Shown here one piece after another: positions 23,716 through 36,687 of a stretch of 64,000 nucleotides of DNA. The number at the start of each line of letters is the position of its first letter. Position 1 is the stretch's first letter. The translations under genes and the position numbers were made by a program. The stretch comes from Tulasnella sp. 424. Taxonomy: Eukaryota; Basidiomycota; Agaricomycetes; Cantharellales; Tulasnellaceae. A model generated the notes under the pieces. That model did no database searches. It saw only the letters and a list, made by a program, of their open reading frames with translations, and was not told the DNA's origin. Location of the stretch: positions 25,230-89,229 of the forward strand of contig WSUB01000165.1 of the NCBI GenBank assembly GCA_019633425.1, written 5' to 3'.

Positions 23716-23744
23716 GATTCTTAGATAGTGTTAACAAGATTTCC

Positions 23745-24110
23745 CTGGATTGTGTTGAGTGTCGTTGCATTCTTCAGTGTGCAGGGGGCTGTCCGGCGTT
23801 TAGAAGCCAGCCGCCCGCCGGCGTTCGGCTATCGCACGCAACTTCAATTGCAAACTCACTGACGTCATTAATTTTCAACCCACTTGGATGTTGTTCATTG
23901 GAGACTCGTCGAGACTGCCACCGTCGATACCGACCTCTTTCTTCTATGAAGCTGCTCGTATTCTCCGACCAGGTAGTATTTCATTGCTAGGGAGAAAACG
24001 CGGTCGGTAGCGCACCATACTCCAGAACCTTTTTTCCAGAATGGGAGTCTCAAATTACTACTACATAGCGCGCCGTGGACAAAACGGGAGCCATCCTCCT
24101 TTAAAGAAGC
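23745..24110 (+). pseudogene. Type B methyltransferase remnant with internal deletion (copy 1)
   Basis: Sequence upstream of the type B gene (as at 28430-28470) is joined directly to a point in its second exon at GCACGCAAC, then CAAACTCACTGACGTC. It continues through RILRP and the PLKKPND region. Exon 1 and motif I are gone. The remnant at 26090 has the same joint. Confidence 0.7.
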
Positions 24111-24608
24111 CAAATGACGGTTGAGTATATGCCATAAGCCGTCAGCTGTAAACGTGAACCTCCGACCTAACCTGGTAGTTACCCAAGCTACCAGGATGTT
24201 CTCTGCTGGGTTTTTATGATATATCTACGGAAAGGACCAGTGAGATTGAAGCACCTGATGCGGAATAGGTATCCAGCGGGCGGCGATCTTTGCAAAGAGC
24301 GTGCCATGGGGTGCCTGACTTTCCCATACCTCGGTGGACAACAAACAATCGCCAGTCACCACGTTCTCCGTTCGGATAAGTTTTCGGCGCCTTCTATATC
24401 TAGAATGGGCATCTGCTTTGAATGGCGGTCACCTCTTCCGCGAGGTCTTCGCCGTCTCCAAGTCTCGAACCACTAGCTGCCGAACGACTCGGACTGCCGC
24501 TTGTGAACCGGCCCGCCGCCGGCATAACGGCACGATAGCAGATAAGCGGACTTCCAAACGAAGCAAGCTGTTATTGTTCAGTCAACGTTGCAACCCTTCA
24601 ACTGACTC

Positions 24609-26049
24609 ATGTCGGATACTTCAACTCCAGGACCAGTCCAAGTGCATACCAGCATCGATCCTCGGTCCGATGTTCAAGTGTTCGAGGACCGAACTTTCCC
24701 GAAGCAGCAAGAGGCGTTTCTGTACCACCTACCGACGGATGCAAAGGAACATAACCGACTCGATTACCAACATGAAATGATCAAGCATCTCTTGGGCGAC
24801 TCCCTCTATCCTAACCCGGACGTCGTCAAAAACGCATTATCCTTGGATGGGGATTCGACGCCGAACATAGTCGACATTGGAACGGGATCCGGAGTCTGGT
24901 ACGTTAATGTTGAATCGAATTAACGGTTCCCTATCAACCTCACTCGCATTCAAATCACTGCGTAGGGCTATAGAGATGGCAAGACAGTTCCCGCACGCTA
25001 ATGTCTTGGGGTGCGATATAGTCCTGCCGAACCACCCTAGTGACGCAGTGCCCAGCAACTGTCGCTTCGAATTTCTTGACGTCAACAAAGACATAAACAA
25101 ACTCCAACCGATATTTAACGTCGTCCATTGGCGTTTAGTCGAGCTAGCGACGGTGGACAGTGACCAATTTTTTTATGACGTTGCACGAATTCTTCGCCCA
25201 GGCGGGGTCCTGATTGCAATTGCTGCGAATCCTGTGAGTGACTTTGGCAGCTTTCCAAGTTCGCTTTATTGATCATAGCCGCTTTTTCAGCGACTACTTG
25301 ATAAGACAGGCACAGTAATCCCACTTAAACCTCAAGGTGACCCAGAGTGCGTCGAAAATCCCTCGAAACGCAAACAGGTCTTGATCGTCTCCCCAATTAA
25401 AGATATTGCCATTTTCAACATTTGATGAAGAGAGTCCATGACGACCTATATACCGAAGGCCCACCCCGGGCGATTCATTCCCTCTGGAATCAGTACGCCG
25501 AGGTTACGACGATACTCAGCTACATGCTCACGGTTACTTTACGTAGGGTAATAGGATCGAACCCGAACTTTGAAGACTTCAAAGTACAAGAGTTTCTCAT
25601 ACCAACCGGGCCTTGGGAGACAGGTATGATGGTTCCCGCTTGACAGAAGCAGGTTTTCACCTCGTAGTCCACATCTAGGTTTGACAGATGAGCGCCGAAA
25701 GCTCGCAGAAATGATGAATGAGAATAGCCTTCACGCTATACGTAGTCGCGCGGTTGGCCTTCGGGCCCGAGGCAATTGCCCGCTGGACGAAATCAATACC
25801 CTCGAAGAGGTTCGTAAAAAAATCCAGTCCGTCCACAGAAACGCATTCCACGGACTGATACCGCCAATCCTTCTCAAGGGCTCTTTGAAGGAGTATCGTG
25901 AACTGCCTCCCTGCATACACGCATACACGAAGTGGGTCTTTGCCACCGCAGTCCGGACGGACTCGGCTTGGTCAGCACGTACTAAACCATGGAAGATACC
26001 TGAGGGGTTCGGGCCCAAGGATCACATCATTCCGCCATTGGCACCTTGA
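24609..26049 (+). CDS. LaeA-like methyltransferase, type A, intact (379 aa)
   Basis: Exons 24609-24898, 24966-25233, 25291-25377, 25431-25623, 25679-25809 and 25879-26049 sum to 380 codons with stop. Motifs as in the copy at 22269: VDIGTGSGVWA, NVLGCDIVLPNHP, VVHWRLVE and RILRPGGVLIAIAANP. One codon is missing in exon 1 (KQQEAF against KQWQEAP). It is the second of three ~2.3 kb tandem units, each a type A gene followed by type B sequence. No frame-breaking change was found. Likely cytoplasmic or nuclear small-molecule or regulatory methyltransferase; substrate unknown. Confidence 0.82.
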
Positions 26050-26089
26050 GGCTCTTAGATAGTGTTAACAAGTTATCCTTGGCTCGCGT

Positions 26090-26445
26090 CGAGTGTCTTT
26101 TGTGTTCTTCAGTATGCAGAGGGCTGTCCGGCGTTGGGCTATCGCACGCAACCGCCATTTCAAACTCGCTGACGTCAATAAAGACTTGAACACGTTTGAA
26201 CCCATTTTCGATGTCGTTCATTGAAGACTCGCCGAGGCTGCCACCATTGATACCAACCTCTTCTTCTATGAAGCTGCCCGTATTCTCCGACCAGGTGGCA
26301 TTCTCATTGTAGTGGGAGCAAACGCGGTCGGTAACGCACCATACCCCAAAACTTTTTTATTCTAGAAAGGAAGTCTCAAATTACTACTACATATCGCCCC
26401 GTGGACAAAACAGGAGCTATCTTTCTTTTAAAGAAGCCAAATGAC
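26090..26445 (+). pseudogene. Type B methyltransferase remnant with internal deletion (copy 2)
   Basis: Same deletion joint as 23745 (GGCTATCGCACGCAAC), then CATTTCAAACTCGCTGACGTC as in exon 2 of the gene at 28543. Stops are present in the remaining frame. Together with the earlier copy it shows that the deletion preceded the tandem duplication. Confidence 0.7.
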
Positions 26446-26928
26446 CCTGGTATACGCCATAGGGACCGTCAGCTCTAAACGTAGATCGTCGATCCAATAA
26501 TTTTAGTTCTTCTGGCAGTTACTCAAACTATCAGGATGTCCTCTGCTGTCTCTTTATGATACATTTACGGAAAGGACTACCCAAACTGAAGCACCTGATG
26601 TGGAATAGGTCTCCCGCGGGCGGCGATCTCGCAGAGAGCGTGCCACCCCGTGCCTGACTTTCCCATACCTCGGTGGACAACAAACCAATGCGTTCTCCAT
26701 TCGGATAAGTTTTCGACGCCCTTCTATCTAGAACGGTCACCTCTTCCCTTCCCCGAGACCTGCGCCATCTCCAAGTCTCAAATCATCAGTTGCTTGAACA
26801 CTGCCGGTGCCGCTTGTGAACCGGCCCGGAGCCGTCGCCACGCGGCATGCCATAACAACATGATGTCCGTAAGTAGATGGCCTCCAAACAAAGCAAGTTG
26901 TTCTGTCCGTCAACCCTTCAACTGCCTC

Positions 26929-28363
26929 ATGTCGGATACTTCAACTCCAGGACCAGCCCGAGTACATACCAGCATCGACCCTCGATCCGATGTTCAGATA
27001 TTAGAGGATCGAATTTTCCCGAAGCAATGGCAAGGCGCGCCTCTGTACAGCTGTCCCACGGATGGGAAAGAACATAACCGACTCGATTACCAACATGAAA
27101 TGATCAAACATCTTTTGGGCGACTCTCTCTATCCTAACCCGGACGTCGTCAAAAAGGCATTATCCTTGGATGCTGATTCGACGCCGAACATAGTCGACAT
27201 TGGAACGGGATCCGGAGTTTGGTACGTTGATGTCGAATCGAAAAAGGTTCCCTATTAACCTCACTCGCATTAAAATCACTGCTTAGGGCTATAGAGATGG
27301 CAAGGCAGTTCCCGCACGCTAATGTCTTGGGGTGCGATATAGTCCTGCCGAACCACCCCGGTGACGCATTGCCCGGCAACTGTCGCTTCGAATTTCTTGA
27401 CATTAACAAAGATATGAACAACCTCCAAACGATCTTTAACGTCGTCCATTGGCGTTTGGTCGAGCCAGTGACATTGGACAGCGACCAATTCTTTTATGAT
27501 GTTGCGCGGATTCTCCGCCCAGGCGGAGTCCTGATTGCAATTGCTGCGAATCCTGTGAGTAATTTTGAAAGCTTTCCAAGTTCGCTTTATTGATTATCAC
27601 CGCTTTTTTAGCGCCTACTTGATAAGACAGGCGCAGTAATCCCACTTAAACCTCAAGGTGACCCAGAGTGCGTCGAAAATCCCTCGAAACGCAAACAGGT
27701 CTTGATTGTCTGCCCAATTAAAGATATTGCCATTTTCAACATTTGATGAAGAGAGTCCATGACTACCAATATGCCGAAGGTCCTCCCCGCATGATTCATT
27801 CCCTCTGGAATCAGTACGCCAAGGTTACGACGACACTCAGCCACAGCTCACGGTTACTTTACGTAGAATAATAGGATCGAACCCGAACTTTAAAGACTTC
27901 AAAGTGCAAGAGTTTCTTATACCACCGGGGCCTTGGGAGACAGGTATGATGGTTCCCACTTGACGGAAGCAGGCTCTCACCTCATAGTTCATATCTAGAA
28001 TTGACGGAGGAGCGTCGAAAGCTCGCAGAAATGATGAATGAGAATAGCCTTCGCGTTGTACGCAGTCTCGCGGCTGGCCTTCGGGCCCAAGGCAAATGGC
28101 CGCTGGACGAAATCAATGCCCTCGAAGAGGTTCGTAAAGGTCCAGTCCCTCCGCAGAAACACATTCCACTGATACCGCCAATACTCCTCAAGGGCTCCTT
28201 GAAGGAGTATCGTGAACTGCTGCCCTGCATACACGCATACACGAAGTGGGTCTTCGCCACCGCAGTCCGGACGGACTCGGCTTGGTCAGCACGAACCAAG
28301 CCATGGGAGGTCCCTGAGGGGTTTGGACCCGAGGATCACATCATTCCGCCATTGATACCTTGA
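26929..28363 (+). pseudogene. Type A methyltransferase with one-base frameshift
   Basis: Exons 26929-27221, 27287-27554, 27612-27698, 27752-27943, then the 5th and 6th exons to 28363. All lengths equal those of the intact copies except exon 4, which is 192 bases instead of 193. The missing base is near 27845 (AGCCACAGCTCACGG against AGCTACATGCTCACGG). The frame changes before the SNPNF region and soon meets stops. The SAM-binding half is intact. A sequencing error is possible. Confidence 0.7.
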
Positions 28364-28542
28364 GACTCTTATATACATAGTGTTAACAAGATATCCCTGG
28401 CTAGCGTCAAGTGTATTTTGCGTTCTTCAGTGTGCACGGGGCTGTCCGGCGTTCAGAAGCTTGCCGTTTTTTCGGCAGTGCGCACCTGTCGCGGGCCCCG
28501 GCAACAGGCTTGTCCGTTTCTCTACCAAACTCTGCGTCTCCG

Positions 28543-30018
28543 ATGGCCGACCCCACAACAACAGATCTATCAACTCACGAGAATGGTCGTTCGATCAACT
28601 CCCCATCAGATATTCTTAAGACTCGTGAACGAGACTTCCCCAAGCAATGCTACTTCTATGACTTGCCAAACGACGCAGATGAGCAAAGTCGACTGGACTC
28701 CCAGCATCAGATGTTAAAGGTTGCCCTCGGTGGTTCGATTTATCCAGAACCAGATCTAGTGAACAAGGCACTTGTGGGCGCTGGTGACCGGGCAAATATT
28801 CTTGATATTGGAACCGGGTCTGGCGCATGGTAGGCAAAATACGGACGCAGTTACCACCACCTTTGACTGATAGTTTCTTTTACCAGGGCCATCGAAATGG
28901 CGAAACACTTCCCGCAAGCTAACGTCTTAGGCGTAGACATCGTCCTCCCAGACGTTCCCGAGAGCCGCCGACCTAGCAACTGCCACTTCAAACTTGCTGA
29001 CGTCAATGAAGACATGGATACTTTCGAACCCATTTTCGATGTCGTTCATTGGAGACTCGTTGAGACTTCCACCGTCGATACCGACCTCTTTTTCTATGAA
29101 GCTGCTCGTATCCTCCGACCAGGTGGCATTCTGATTGCTGTGGGAGCAAACGCGGTCGGTAACGCACCATACTCCGAAGCTTTTTTTTATCAGAACGGGA
29201 GTCTCAAACTACTATTACATAGCGCGCCGTGGACAAAACGGGAGCCATCATTCCTTTAAAGAAGCCAAATGACCCTGAGTATATGCCATAAGGCCCGTCA
29301 GCTCTAGACGTGAACCTTCCAGCTAATCGTAGTTCTTCCGGCAGCTACTCAAACTATCAGGATGTCCTTTGTCGTCTCTTTGCGATACATCTACAGAAGG
29401 GACCACTCAGACTGAAACACCTGATGTGGAATAGGTATCTCGTTGTGACCTCCAACTCGGATCGCAAATAGCTCACAACTGTCACGTTCTGTCTAGCATC
29501 CTCAACGAGAACCCGAACTTCTGTGACGTCAAAATGCAAGACATTTTCTTCCCTTTAGGGGTCTGGAGCTCCGGTTAGTTTATTCCTTTCAAGCTCCATG
29601 GGTGGTTCTCACTGATCAATCATAGAGATGACCGAGGAGGAACGCCGTCTAGGTGAACTCATGAATGAGAATCTACAAGATGTCATACCAGCCCTAGTAG
29701 CCGGTATACGCCGAAGTCAAAAATGGCCGGAGGACGAGTTGCAGGCTTTGCTCGAGGTAAGTGTATCGAGGCCGTGACGAGGCCTTACATAGATGGGATG
29801 AGTCGCCTGATGGATGGTGGTCTTATAAGGGCGCCCTGAAGGAGCTAAAGGACCTCCCACCATGCATGCATGGATATAGTAGATGGGTCTTTGCTATAGC
29901 GGTTCGGAGTAACTCTCCATGGAAGAACCGAGAGCAGCCCTGGACGGCGCCGCCGGGCTTTGATCCTTATGACTACCTTATTCGACCGTGGTGGGATAAT
30001 GAGGCCGTATCCACGTAG
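28543..30018 (+). pseudogene. Type B LaeA-like methyltransferase, full length but with an apparent one-base frameshift
   Basis: Exons 28543-28829, 28887-29154, 29223-29278, 29333-29573, 29626-29756 and 29830-30018. Motif I ILDIGTGSGAWA, VLGVDIVLPDVPE, FDVVHWRLVE and RILRPGGILIAVGA are intact. The end has ELMNENLQDV and MHGYSRWVFAIAVR. Exon 4 is one base short of phase: the frame changes between the LKHLMWN part and SILNENPNFCDV, near 29435-29470. It may be a recent pseudogene, a base-call error or an unrecognised micro-intron. It is the only type B copy retaining all exons and so the best representative of the family here. Confidence 0.65.
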
Positions 30019-30297
30019 CTTGATGCACATGCTACCTGAAAGTATTAGATTGACCTGAAACCGAAATGAAAAACTCTTCGAATGACTGTGCATCCAAGCG
30101 GGTGAGAGAGAGCTGCGGCTAGAAGTGGCGCAAAGCGGAGCTCTCAAGAGCCCGTCACTCCCGAATGCCTGTCATGAAGCTGAAATCGTATGCAATATCT
30201 CAAACACAGTATGAACAGCTGAATAGAAAGGTCTGGACTCGGAAGTAGTCTATACAGCTGCTCTGCACGGTTTCCGGTCTTGTTTCTTGGCGTCTGC

Positions 30298-32211
30298 CTA
30301 CGAACGGCTCATCCACTTGAAACGACCAGGCCCCACCAACTCTCTAATTCGGTCTACGACCTCCACTCGCCACACTTGATCTCCAGGACGTACCTCAAGA
30401 CTCAGTAGACCACGCGGCATCCCTTCCTTCTGGCTAGTAGATCCACTGGATGATGAAGACCCATATCTCGCCAGCAGGACGCTGAGTAAGGTAAACTCGT
30501 TGATCCAATCTCCGTAAAAATGCAAAAACTCCAAGTCTGGCCATAGCCAGGATTTGGTGGACTTCTTGTCCGAACCCACCAAGTTTGTTTGCACCGCGTC
30601 GGGCAGGGAGAGAAGCCAGATCCATCTCCATGCTTCTGTACGCCCCTCGAGGCGCAGCGATCCTACCCTTGGGAACTGCATCAGGCTCTCTATCACAGCC
30701 TGCCCAGGATTGTCTCCGAGCCCTTCAGACAACATACGTAACTCCGCCCGGTATTGGCGAGTCGCCCGGGGAAGCGAGTCAATTTGCAGCCAAGGCAGAA
30801 GCGCCGAAAGCATGCCCTGTAACTCGACGATGTAATCGCAGGCAGGAGCCCGCGACATAGGCTTGAGAATTATCCCGGAGGAAGACAGCTTTATCTGCAC
30901 CCAGTCCTTTGTTGCTATCAGGCGAGGAATGAACGATGCCAAGGAGTCGGAGCGCGATTTGTCTTGGCCGTCGAAGGCGTTGCCCTGAGTGGTTGTATCG
31001 TGGACAATATGCACAGCCGCCGGCATTGAGGTATTTATACCCTCAAGAATAGGGCCGAGAATGCTCGATGGAAGGTTCTTAAGGAGAAGTGTACTCAGAC
31101 ATGGAAGATGAATGAACGGAGGAGGGATGTCCACGGGTTCCGCCTGATTCTCTGGTCCGTCCGAAGCAACGAGGGACCGGAGATCCAAGGTTATGATCCG
31201 AGGACTTGAGGCGACAGTGCGAATTATGTCTTTAGGACATATGGTGAGGTTATGGAGCTTGAGCTCCAACAAGCGTTCCGCGTCGCCGGTGAACCGTGTT
31301 ATAGGACCGTCTGTAGGAGGTCGGATCCAGCATAGGGTTAGTTGTCGGAGGTGCCGCGATAGTTGAACTGAGTGGGCACGTAGCCATTCTACAGCAATAT
31401 TGGAAGACCTCAGCGGCGGGAACGCAACGTCGGCCCAGCGAACGGCGTGTGGGGCTACCAACCCGAAGAAATCCTCTGCGTTGCCGGAGAACCGTATCGA
31501 ATTGCGGCCATCGAGGGTCTTGGAACGGGAGCTGGGCTCATAACGGATGGTCAGAGGAGTGTCTTTGGATCTCTCCAATGCAAGAGAAATGATATGTTCT
31601 GGATTTTCCGAGTGGATCATGCCCCATAGGGAAGGGGTGCTGAGCGCCACTTGCCGCCACCACCACGAGATGGCCGACAGTCGCATGAGCATTTGTTGAT
31701 GGTTGTGAGGTTCTACCCCGGACACGACATGACCGATGCAGGCGGAGAGAATTTCGGGAGGGAGTCGTTGGATTAGAAGGAGGGAATTACGGCGTCGAGC
31801 GACCGCAGCGACGCCTTCGAGAAGTCGCTTCCTGAGTCGGTCGATGGTGTTGGAGATGCTAGTTTCTAGTTTGCTTGGGTCAAAATCTTTTATATGTTCC
31901 CTTCGAGAAGCAAAACGGTAAGCTGAGAAACGACGTGCGGGTCCTTAGAGGTGCACGTACCAGGAGGGTTCCGGGTCCTGGAAGAGTCCTTGGAAAAGTC
32001 CGTGCTCAGATTCGAGGCCTTGGAGTAGGCATTGACTAACGTGGTCGAACATGGAGTGCGATGCTGGTTCGGAAGACACGGTAAGGATATCCGAGGATGA
32101 TAGGGGACAAGTGGCAAATCGTAAGCGCGTGGTATTTGAAGGGGCAATGGCGAGTTCGCCGCGTGGCCGATCTTCTTCGTGACTCATTCCATCGTCCAAA
32201 GTGGGCGCCAT
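30298..32211 (-). CDS. F-box-like/LRR-like protein (617 aa), minus-strand member of the array
   Basis: Exons 31961-32211 and 30298-31900 with a 60-bp intron. A coiled stretch precedes the F-box core IQRLPPEILSACI and the WWWRQVALSTPSLWG motif (about residues 125-170), followed by the family's SLALERSKDTPLT. The long C-terminus has repeated Leu-rich segments and ends with LVGPGRFKW. Known role of F-box proteins: substrate adaptors of SCF ubiquitin ligases through Skp1. It belongs with the group at 44303-56794 but lies on the other strand and is separated by the phosphoketolase/acetate kinase pair. Its first exon is longer (84 codons against about 40) and diverged. No TGAGTCA was seen upstream. 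Confidence 0.82.
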
Positions 32212-32496
32212 AATTTAGACGTACCGTGGTCGAGATATAAAATTATATCTCCTGATGCTGCTGTCCTAACAGTGAGGTGAAGTTCCTCAGAAACACTTCA
32301 TGTTCGTCTGGCTTGCGCGGCCGAGGTTGGGACAGAGGAGCGCGCGGTCAGGTGTACGCAGTAATATTGCAATTGAACCAAAGGAGGAGGGCTATGATAT
32401 TACACATGGTGATGACACTAGATACAGCAACTAATACTACTTCAAAGGCTTGACGAATGACGTACGATATATGAACGTGAATGTTTGGAATGTTTT

Positions 32497-35400
32497 TTAC
32501 ACGACAGGAGCAGAAACCTCCTCGGAGTCGGCACCGTTCTCGAGAACGTAGCGTTCTTGGACTGAAGTTGGCAGAAGCTCGTTAGTGTGTGCAGATGAGG
32601 AAGCGTTTTGCGAATCATAAACTCACGTCTGTTTTGATGGAGGTACCAGGCTTTGAGTTCGGCAGCCTAAGGAGGAAGGATCACAATCAATCAGACTTGA
32701 TGCACCACAACATAAACGAATTGAAGGGCCTCACCCTTACTGCGATAGCAGTATTGGAGTTCTTCGCGGCAATGAGACCTACAGCCTTTTCCGAAATGGT
32801 AAAGCGGTCGGCTGAAACGGTGATTATCGTTGTCAGATAGGATGTCCTTAGAATGCATGGAACCCACTTACCGCGATTGAGACGAAGCATAGACCACGGG
32901 GTGGTGGTTGTTCCTTCTTCAATCTAGAGAGTCCGAAAGAATATTAGTATCATATTACAATCATGTCCCTTTGCGTGCGTCCACGTACATAGCCAAGAAC
33001 CTCGAACTGGAAGAAGGGAACTCGTTAGTCAATATCATCATCAAACAGCAATGCAAGAGGTGCTCACTCGTTTACGGGAAAGGGATTGACTTCTAGAGAA
33101 CAAGAGAGATTGGACGTGTTGAGGATAACCGTGGAAGTTGACGACGACGGGAAGGTCTTCGCCAAAGATACCATTAAAGCTAAGGGCGGTCACGACAACA
33201 CGTCAGCTTTCCCCACTGCAACGTCGCTGTAATCACACTCACGCTTCTGGAGAAAGAGCATGTGGGTGGCTTCCGGGCTCGCCGAGAGTCATGAGATCGA
33301 CCTACAATTTGACAGTTTAGATGATGTTCCCCCCCCCCCCGGTAGAACGACAAAGATGGACATACCACATTGACAACTCGGACGCGGACGCCCTCCTTTT
33401 GGAGCAGCTTGGCTGCAGCGATGATTTCGACAGTCACTTCGACACCAATACCGACGAGAACGACGTCAGGGTTGACACCGTCTTCGGTGGAGTACTTGCG
33501 CCAGACGGACAATCCTATAGGTAGGAGAAAGGAAAGGTCGGGTGTGAGTAAGCAAAGTACGAAATATGACACCAACAGGACCAACCTGCAACGCAGTGCC
33601 TCTCGGCTTCATCGACAGTCAGGAAGCATGGAGTATCGGCCTTGCTACCAACGATCTATTTGTACACACAGACGAACCCATCAGCCACTAGGGTCAAAGC
33701 TAGGCCAGGCTGCCCGCAACGTACCAGGTTGACGTAGTCCTTCGAGTTTAAACAATGCGCCATCACCGATACGGCACAGTTTGCGTCGGGTGGGAGGTAG
33801 ATACGGGTCATGTGGCGAGGAAGGGTAAGCAAGTTGCCGATGAGGCCGGGGTTTTGGTGAGAGTAACCGTTGCTGCAAATACGCCAGCCGTCAATCAAGG
33901 TTACTCCTTGTCATATCTCAAGCCGACGTACTGTTCCTGCCTCCACAAAGTGGAAGTGACGATGTAGTTCAAGCTGGCGACGGGCTCACGCCACTTGGTC
34001 TCCTGAGCGACTTTGCGGAACTTAGCGTATTGCTCGATCTAGATGAAAGCAAGTGGCCGTCAGCAATTAGCCGCATGATTTCCGAATCACCCCTGCTTAC
34101 CATGGTGGTGACGATACCAATGAAGGCCTCGTAACTTGGGAACAAGCCATGACGACCTATAGTCAACAAAGCACCCCAGTCAGCTTATGCGAATACCTTC
34201 CATTCCCTTCACACAACTCACCAGTCAGCAGATATCCTTGCAAGAAGCCTTGGAGGGCTAGGAAATGAAGGTGTGTTTTAGCAAGCAGGGTTACGTTTGG
34301 TACACCTATGTGAGCTTACTGTGTTCAGAAAGCATCTCGATGACACGTCCACCAGGTTCAGACGCTAGCAGCCAGGGACCGCGTGTCAGGCTCGCCGTAA
34401 GACTTTCCAGTAACAAATGGTCTTACTCTCAGGATCCCATTGGAATTGACGAATGCTAGACGTCACAGAACCGACGATCAGTGATGCGCGCTTTATACAC
34501 TAAAAAGACGAGCAAACTCACGTTGCATCAAAGACACCATCAAGCTTGTTGGATTCGAATTCTACGGGGTAACAAACGGTAAGCGGAACGTCATTGTAAG
34601 GGAGGGGCCCGTAGGGAGCAAATAACGCACCATCAGGAGAGAAGATACGGAAGCTATTCGGGTTCCTCCTGACGACTTCTGTAAGGTATTCTGAAAAGAA
34701 CAAATGCAGTTGAGTATCGATGACGCGGCAACGTTGCGATGAAGACGCACTGCCAATAGCCTTCATCAAACTAGCCGTCTTGATGTCCTCAGCTAAGCCA
34801 CACTCTTGGAATGCTGGCAAGTTAAGCGGTTGATATCCGGCATACGATTCCTGTAAAAGCCGATTCCTTCTAATTAGTCTTGATATACTACGCGGAGGCG
34901 AGAGGCTTACCTTGAGCATGCCAGGACGCCTATCGAGAGCCTTGGGTATGATCTTCAGGGCGCTCTCCTTGACGAACCACGAAGTTCCATCGCTGATTTT
35001 TTGAACGTCGATGAGCTCCTCGATCTTGTAACTCTTCAACCACCTGACGAGCATCTCGAATTCAGAGTCGTCTTTGAAAGCGGCAGGGAGGGGAACTTGA
35101 TGAGAGTGGTAAGAACCCTCGAGTTGGTGCTTGGGTGTGGAGCGGGGGCCGGTCATGCCCTGTTACAAGGTGCCACGACGGGAATCAGCTTCTGTTTATC
35201 CAAAAGGACATATGGTTGGTGACTCGTACCTTTGGAGTACGTAAGATGATCATTGGCCACCTGGGTTTGACGATGGGCTTCTTGTCTTCCCTAGCAGCTT
35301 TTTGAATCTTGCGGATTTCGTCGTACGCCCACTCCATGGAAGCGGCCATGTTGATGTTAAGCTTCAACAACTTCTCTTCGGACTCGGCTTCGTCCTTGGC

Positions 35401-36687
35401 GAGAGTACCGTATTCGACGAAGCGGACTTGGTAGCCGTAACCGGTGTAGAGGGCGACGAGTTCGAGGTCGTCCATGGCGCCGGGGATGGTACGTTCGGAG
35501 ATCTTGAAGCCACTATTTCACCGCAGAAGCCAAGTCAGCGAACAATGAGCGAAGCAGGGTGTATGAAAGAATCACGTACTTGACGTGGAGGATAGGAATA
35601 ACAGCGCCACTTTCGACAGGGTTGAGGTACTTGTGGGCGTGCCAGGCGGTTGCGGTCGGGCTGGACAGACGACTAAGATGAGTATCGGTCGAGCTGCTGT
35701 AGGTCTGATAGTGCTTACCCGGTTTCGCTCTCACCGTCACCGACGACGCAGACGGTCAGGAGGTCTGGGTTGTCCATGACACTGCCGTACGCGACGGAGA
35801 GCGCGTAGCCCAGTTCACCACCTTCATGGATGGCACCGGGGGTTTCGGACTGGACGAGATCCGCGATTAGCACCAAAGCACGCAAAAGAGAGCAGAGTCG
35901 AAAATGGCGTACATTGACGTGCGAAGGGAATCCTCCAGGCCACGAGAAGGCCTTGACGAACTATGGAGAGAGGGAAAAGATTCAGGAACCGCGTTCCGCC
36001 CCGTACAAAAAACACATCGAAATACCTTTTCCAAGCCTGCGGATGTCAACGGGTATTGGGGGTAGAAGTGACTGATACTGCCCTCGAGGTAGAGGCATGA
36101 TAAGACGGCAGGAGCACCGTGACCGGGACCTGGTTAAAACAGGCATGGGCCGTAAGCGGGGGCCCAGTTGGGATTGAAATGGGGTGTTTGATGCGCACCA
36201 GTAACGTAGATGGCTTTCAAGTCATTGCCCTTGGCTTCTTCCCTTGAGATCAAAGCGAGCAAGTGCGCATATGTAAGGTTCAGACCGGGGCTGATAGGAT
36301 GGTGGAACGGAGAGATTAGGCTCTAATGCGACGGGAGGACGGACATAAGGACGGACCAAGTGCCGAAATGTCCGAGCAGCCTTTGTTTGACGTCATCTTT
36401 GGTCAGGGGTCTTGACTGAAGAGCGTTTGCGCGAAGGAAGATTTGAGCAACGGAGAAGTAGTTTGCGCTGAGTTCGAAGACGGCAGTGTCAGTGATGGGA
36501 AATGCTTGGTCGCCGTCGGAGGTACTCACAGACGCTGGAATTCAAGAAGGGACTGGATCTGGTACGCCTCCTGATTGGAAGCGACCTTTTCGGTGTCGAT
36601 CTTGACGGCGAGGTCCACAAGCTGGACTTCTGGGTTGAGCTGGGATGGTTTTGGAGGTGAGATTGATTCTGTATGACCAGTGAACAT
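32497..36687 (-). CDS. xfp: Phosphoketolase (xylulose-5-P/fructose-6-P), intron-rich
   Basis: Starts [18 protein letters not shown] at 36687 and is split by at least fifteen short introns. The TAA complement is at 32497-32499. Recognisable blocks in order: [44 protein letters not shown] (thiamine diphosphate site); [37 protein letters not shown]; and [16 protein letters not shown]. This order and content fit phosphoketolase, which splits xylulose-5-P or fructose-6-P with phosphate to acetyl phosphate plus a triose or tetrose phosphate. Cytosolic. It stands head-to-head with acetate kinase, the next enzyme. Exons 11-15 were only partly traced, but no stop that could not be assigned to an intron was noted. 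Confidence 0.88.

Noticed and set aside
33321..33345. Poly-C run as a regulatory or structural element
   Set aside because: It lies in a phosphoketolase intron and resembles ordinary homopolymer expansion. A similar run at 41858 is between genes.
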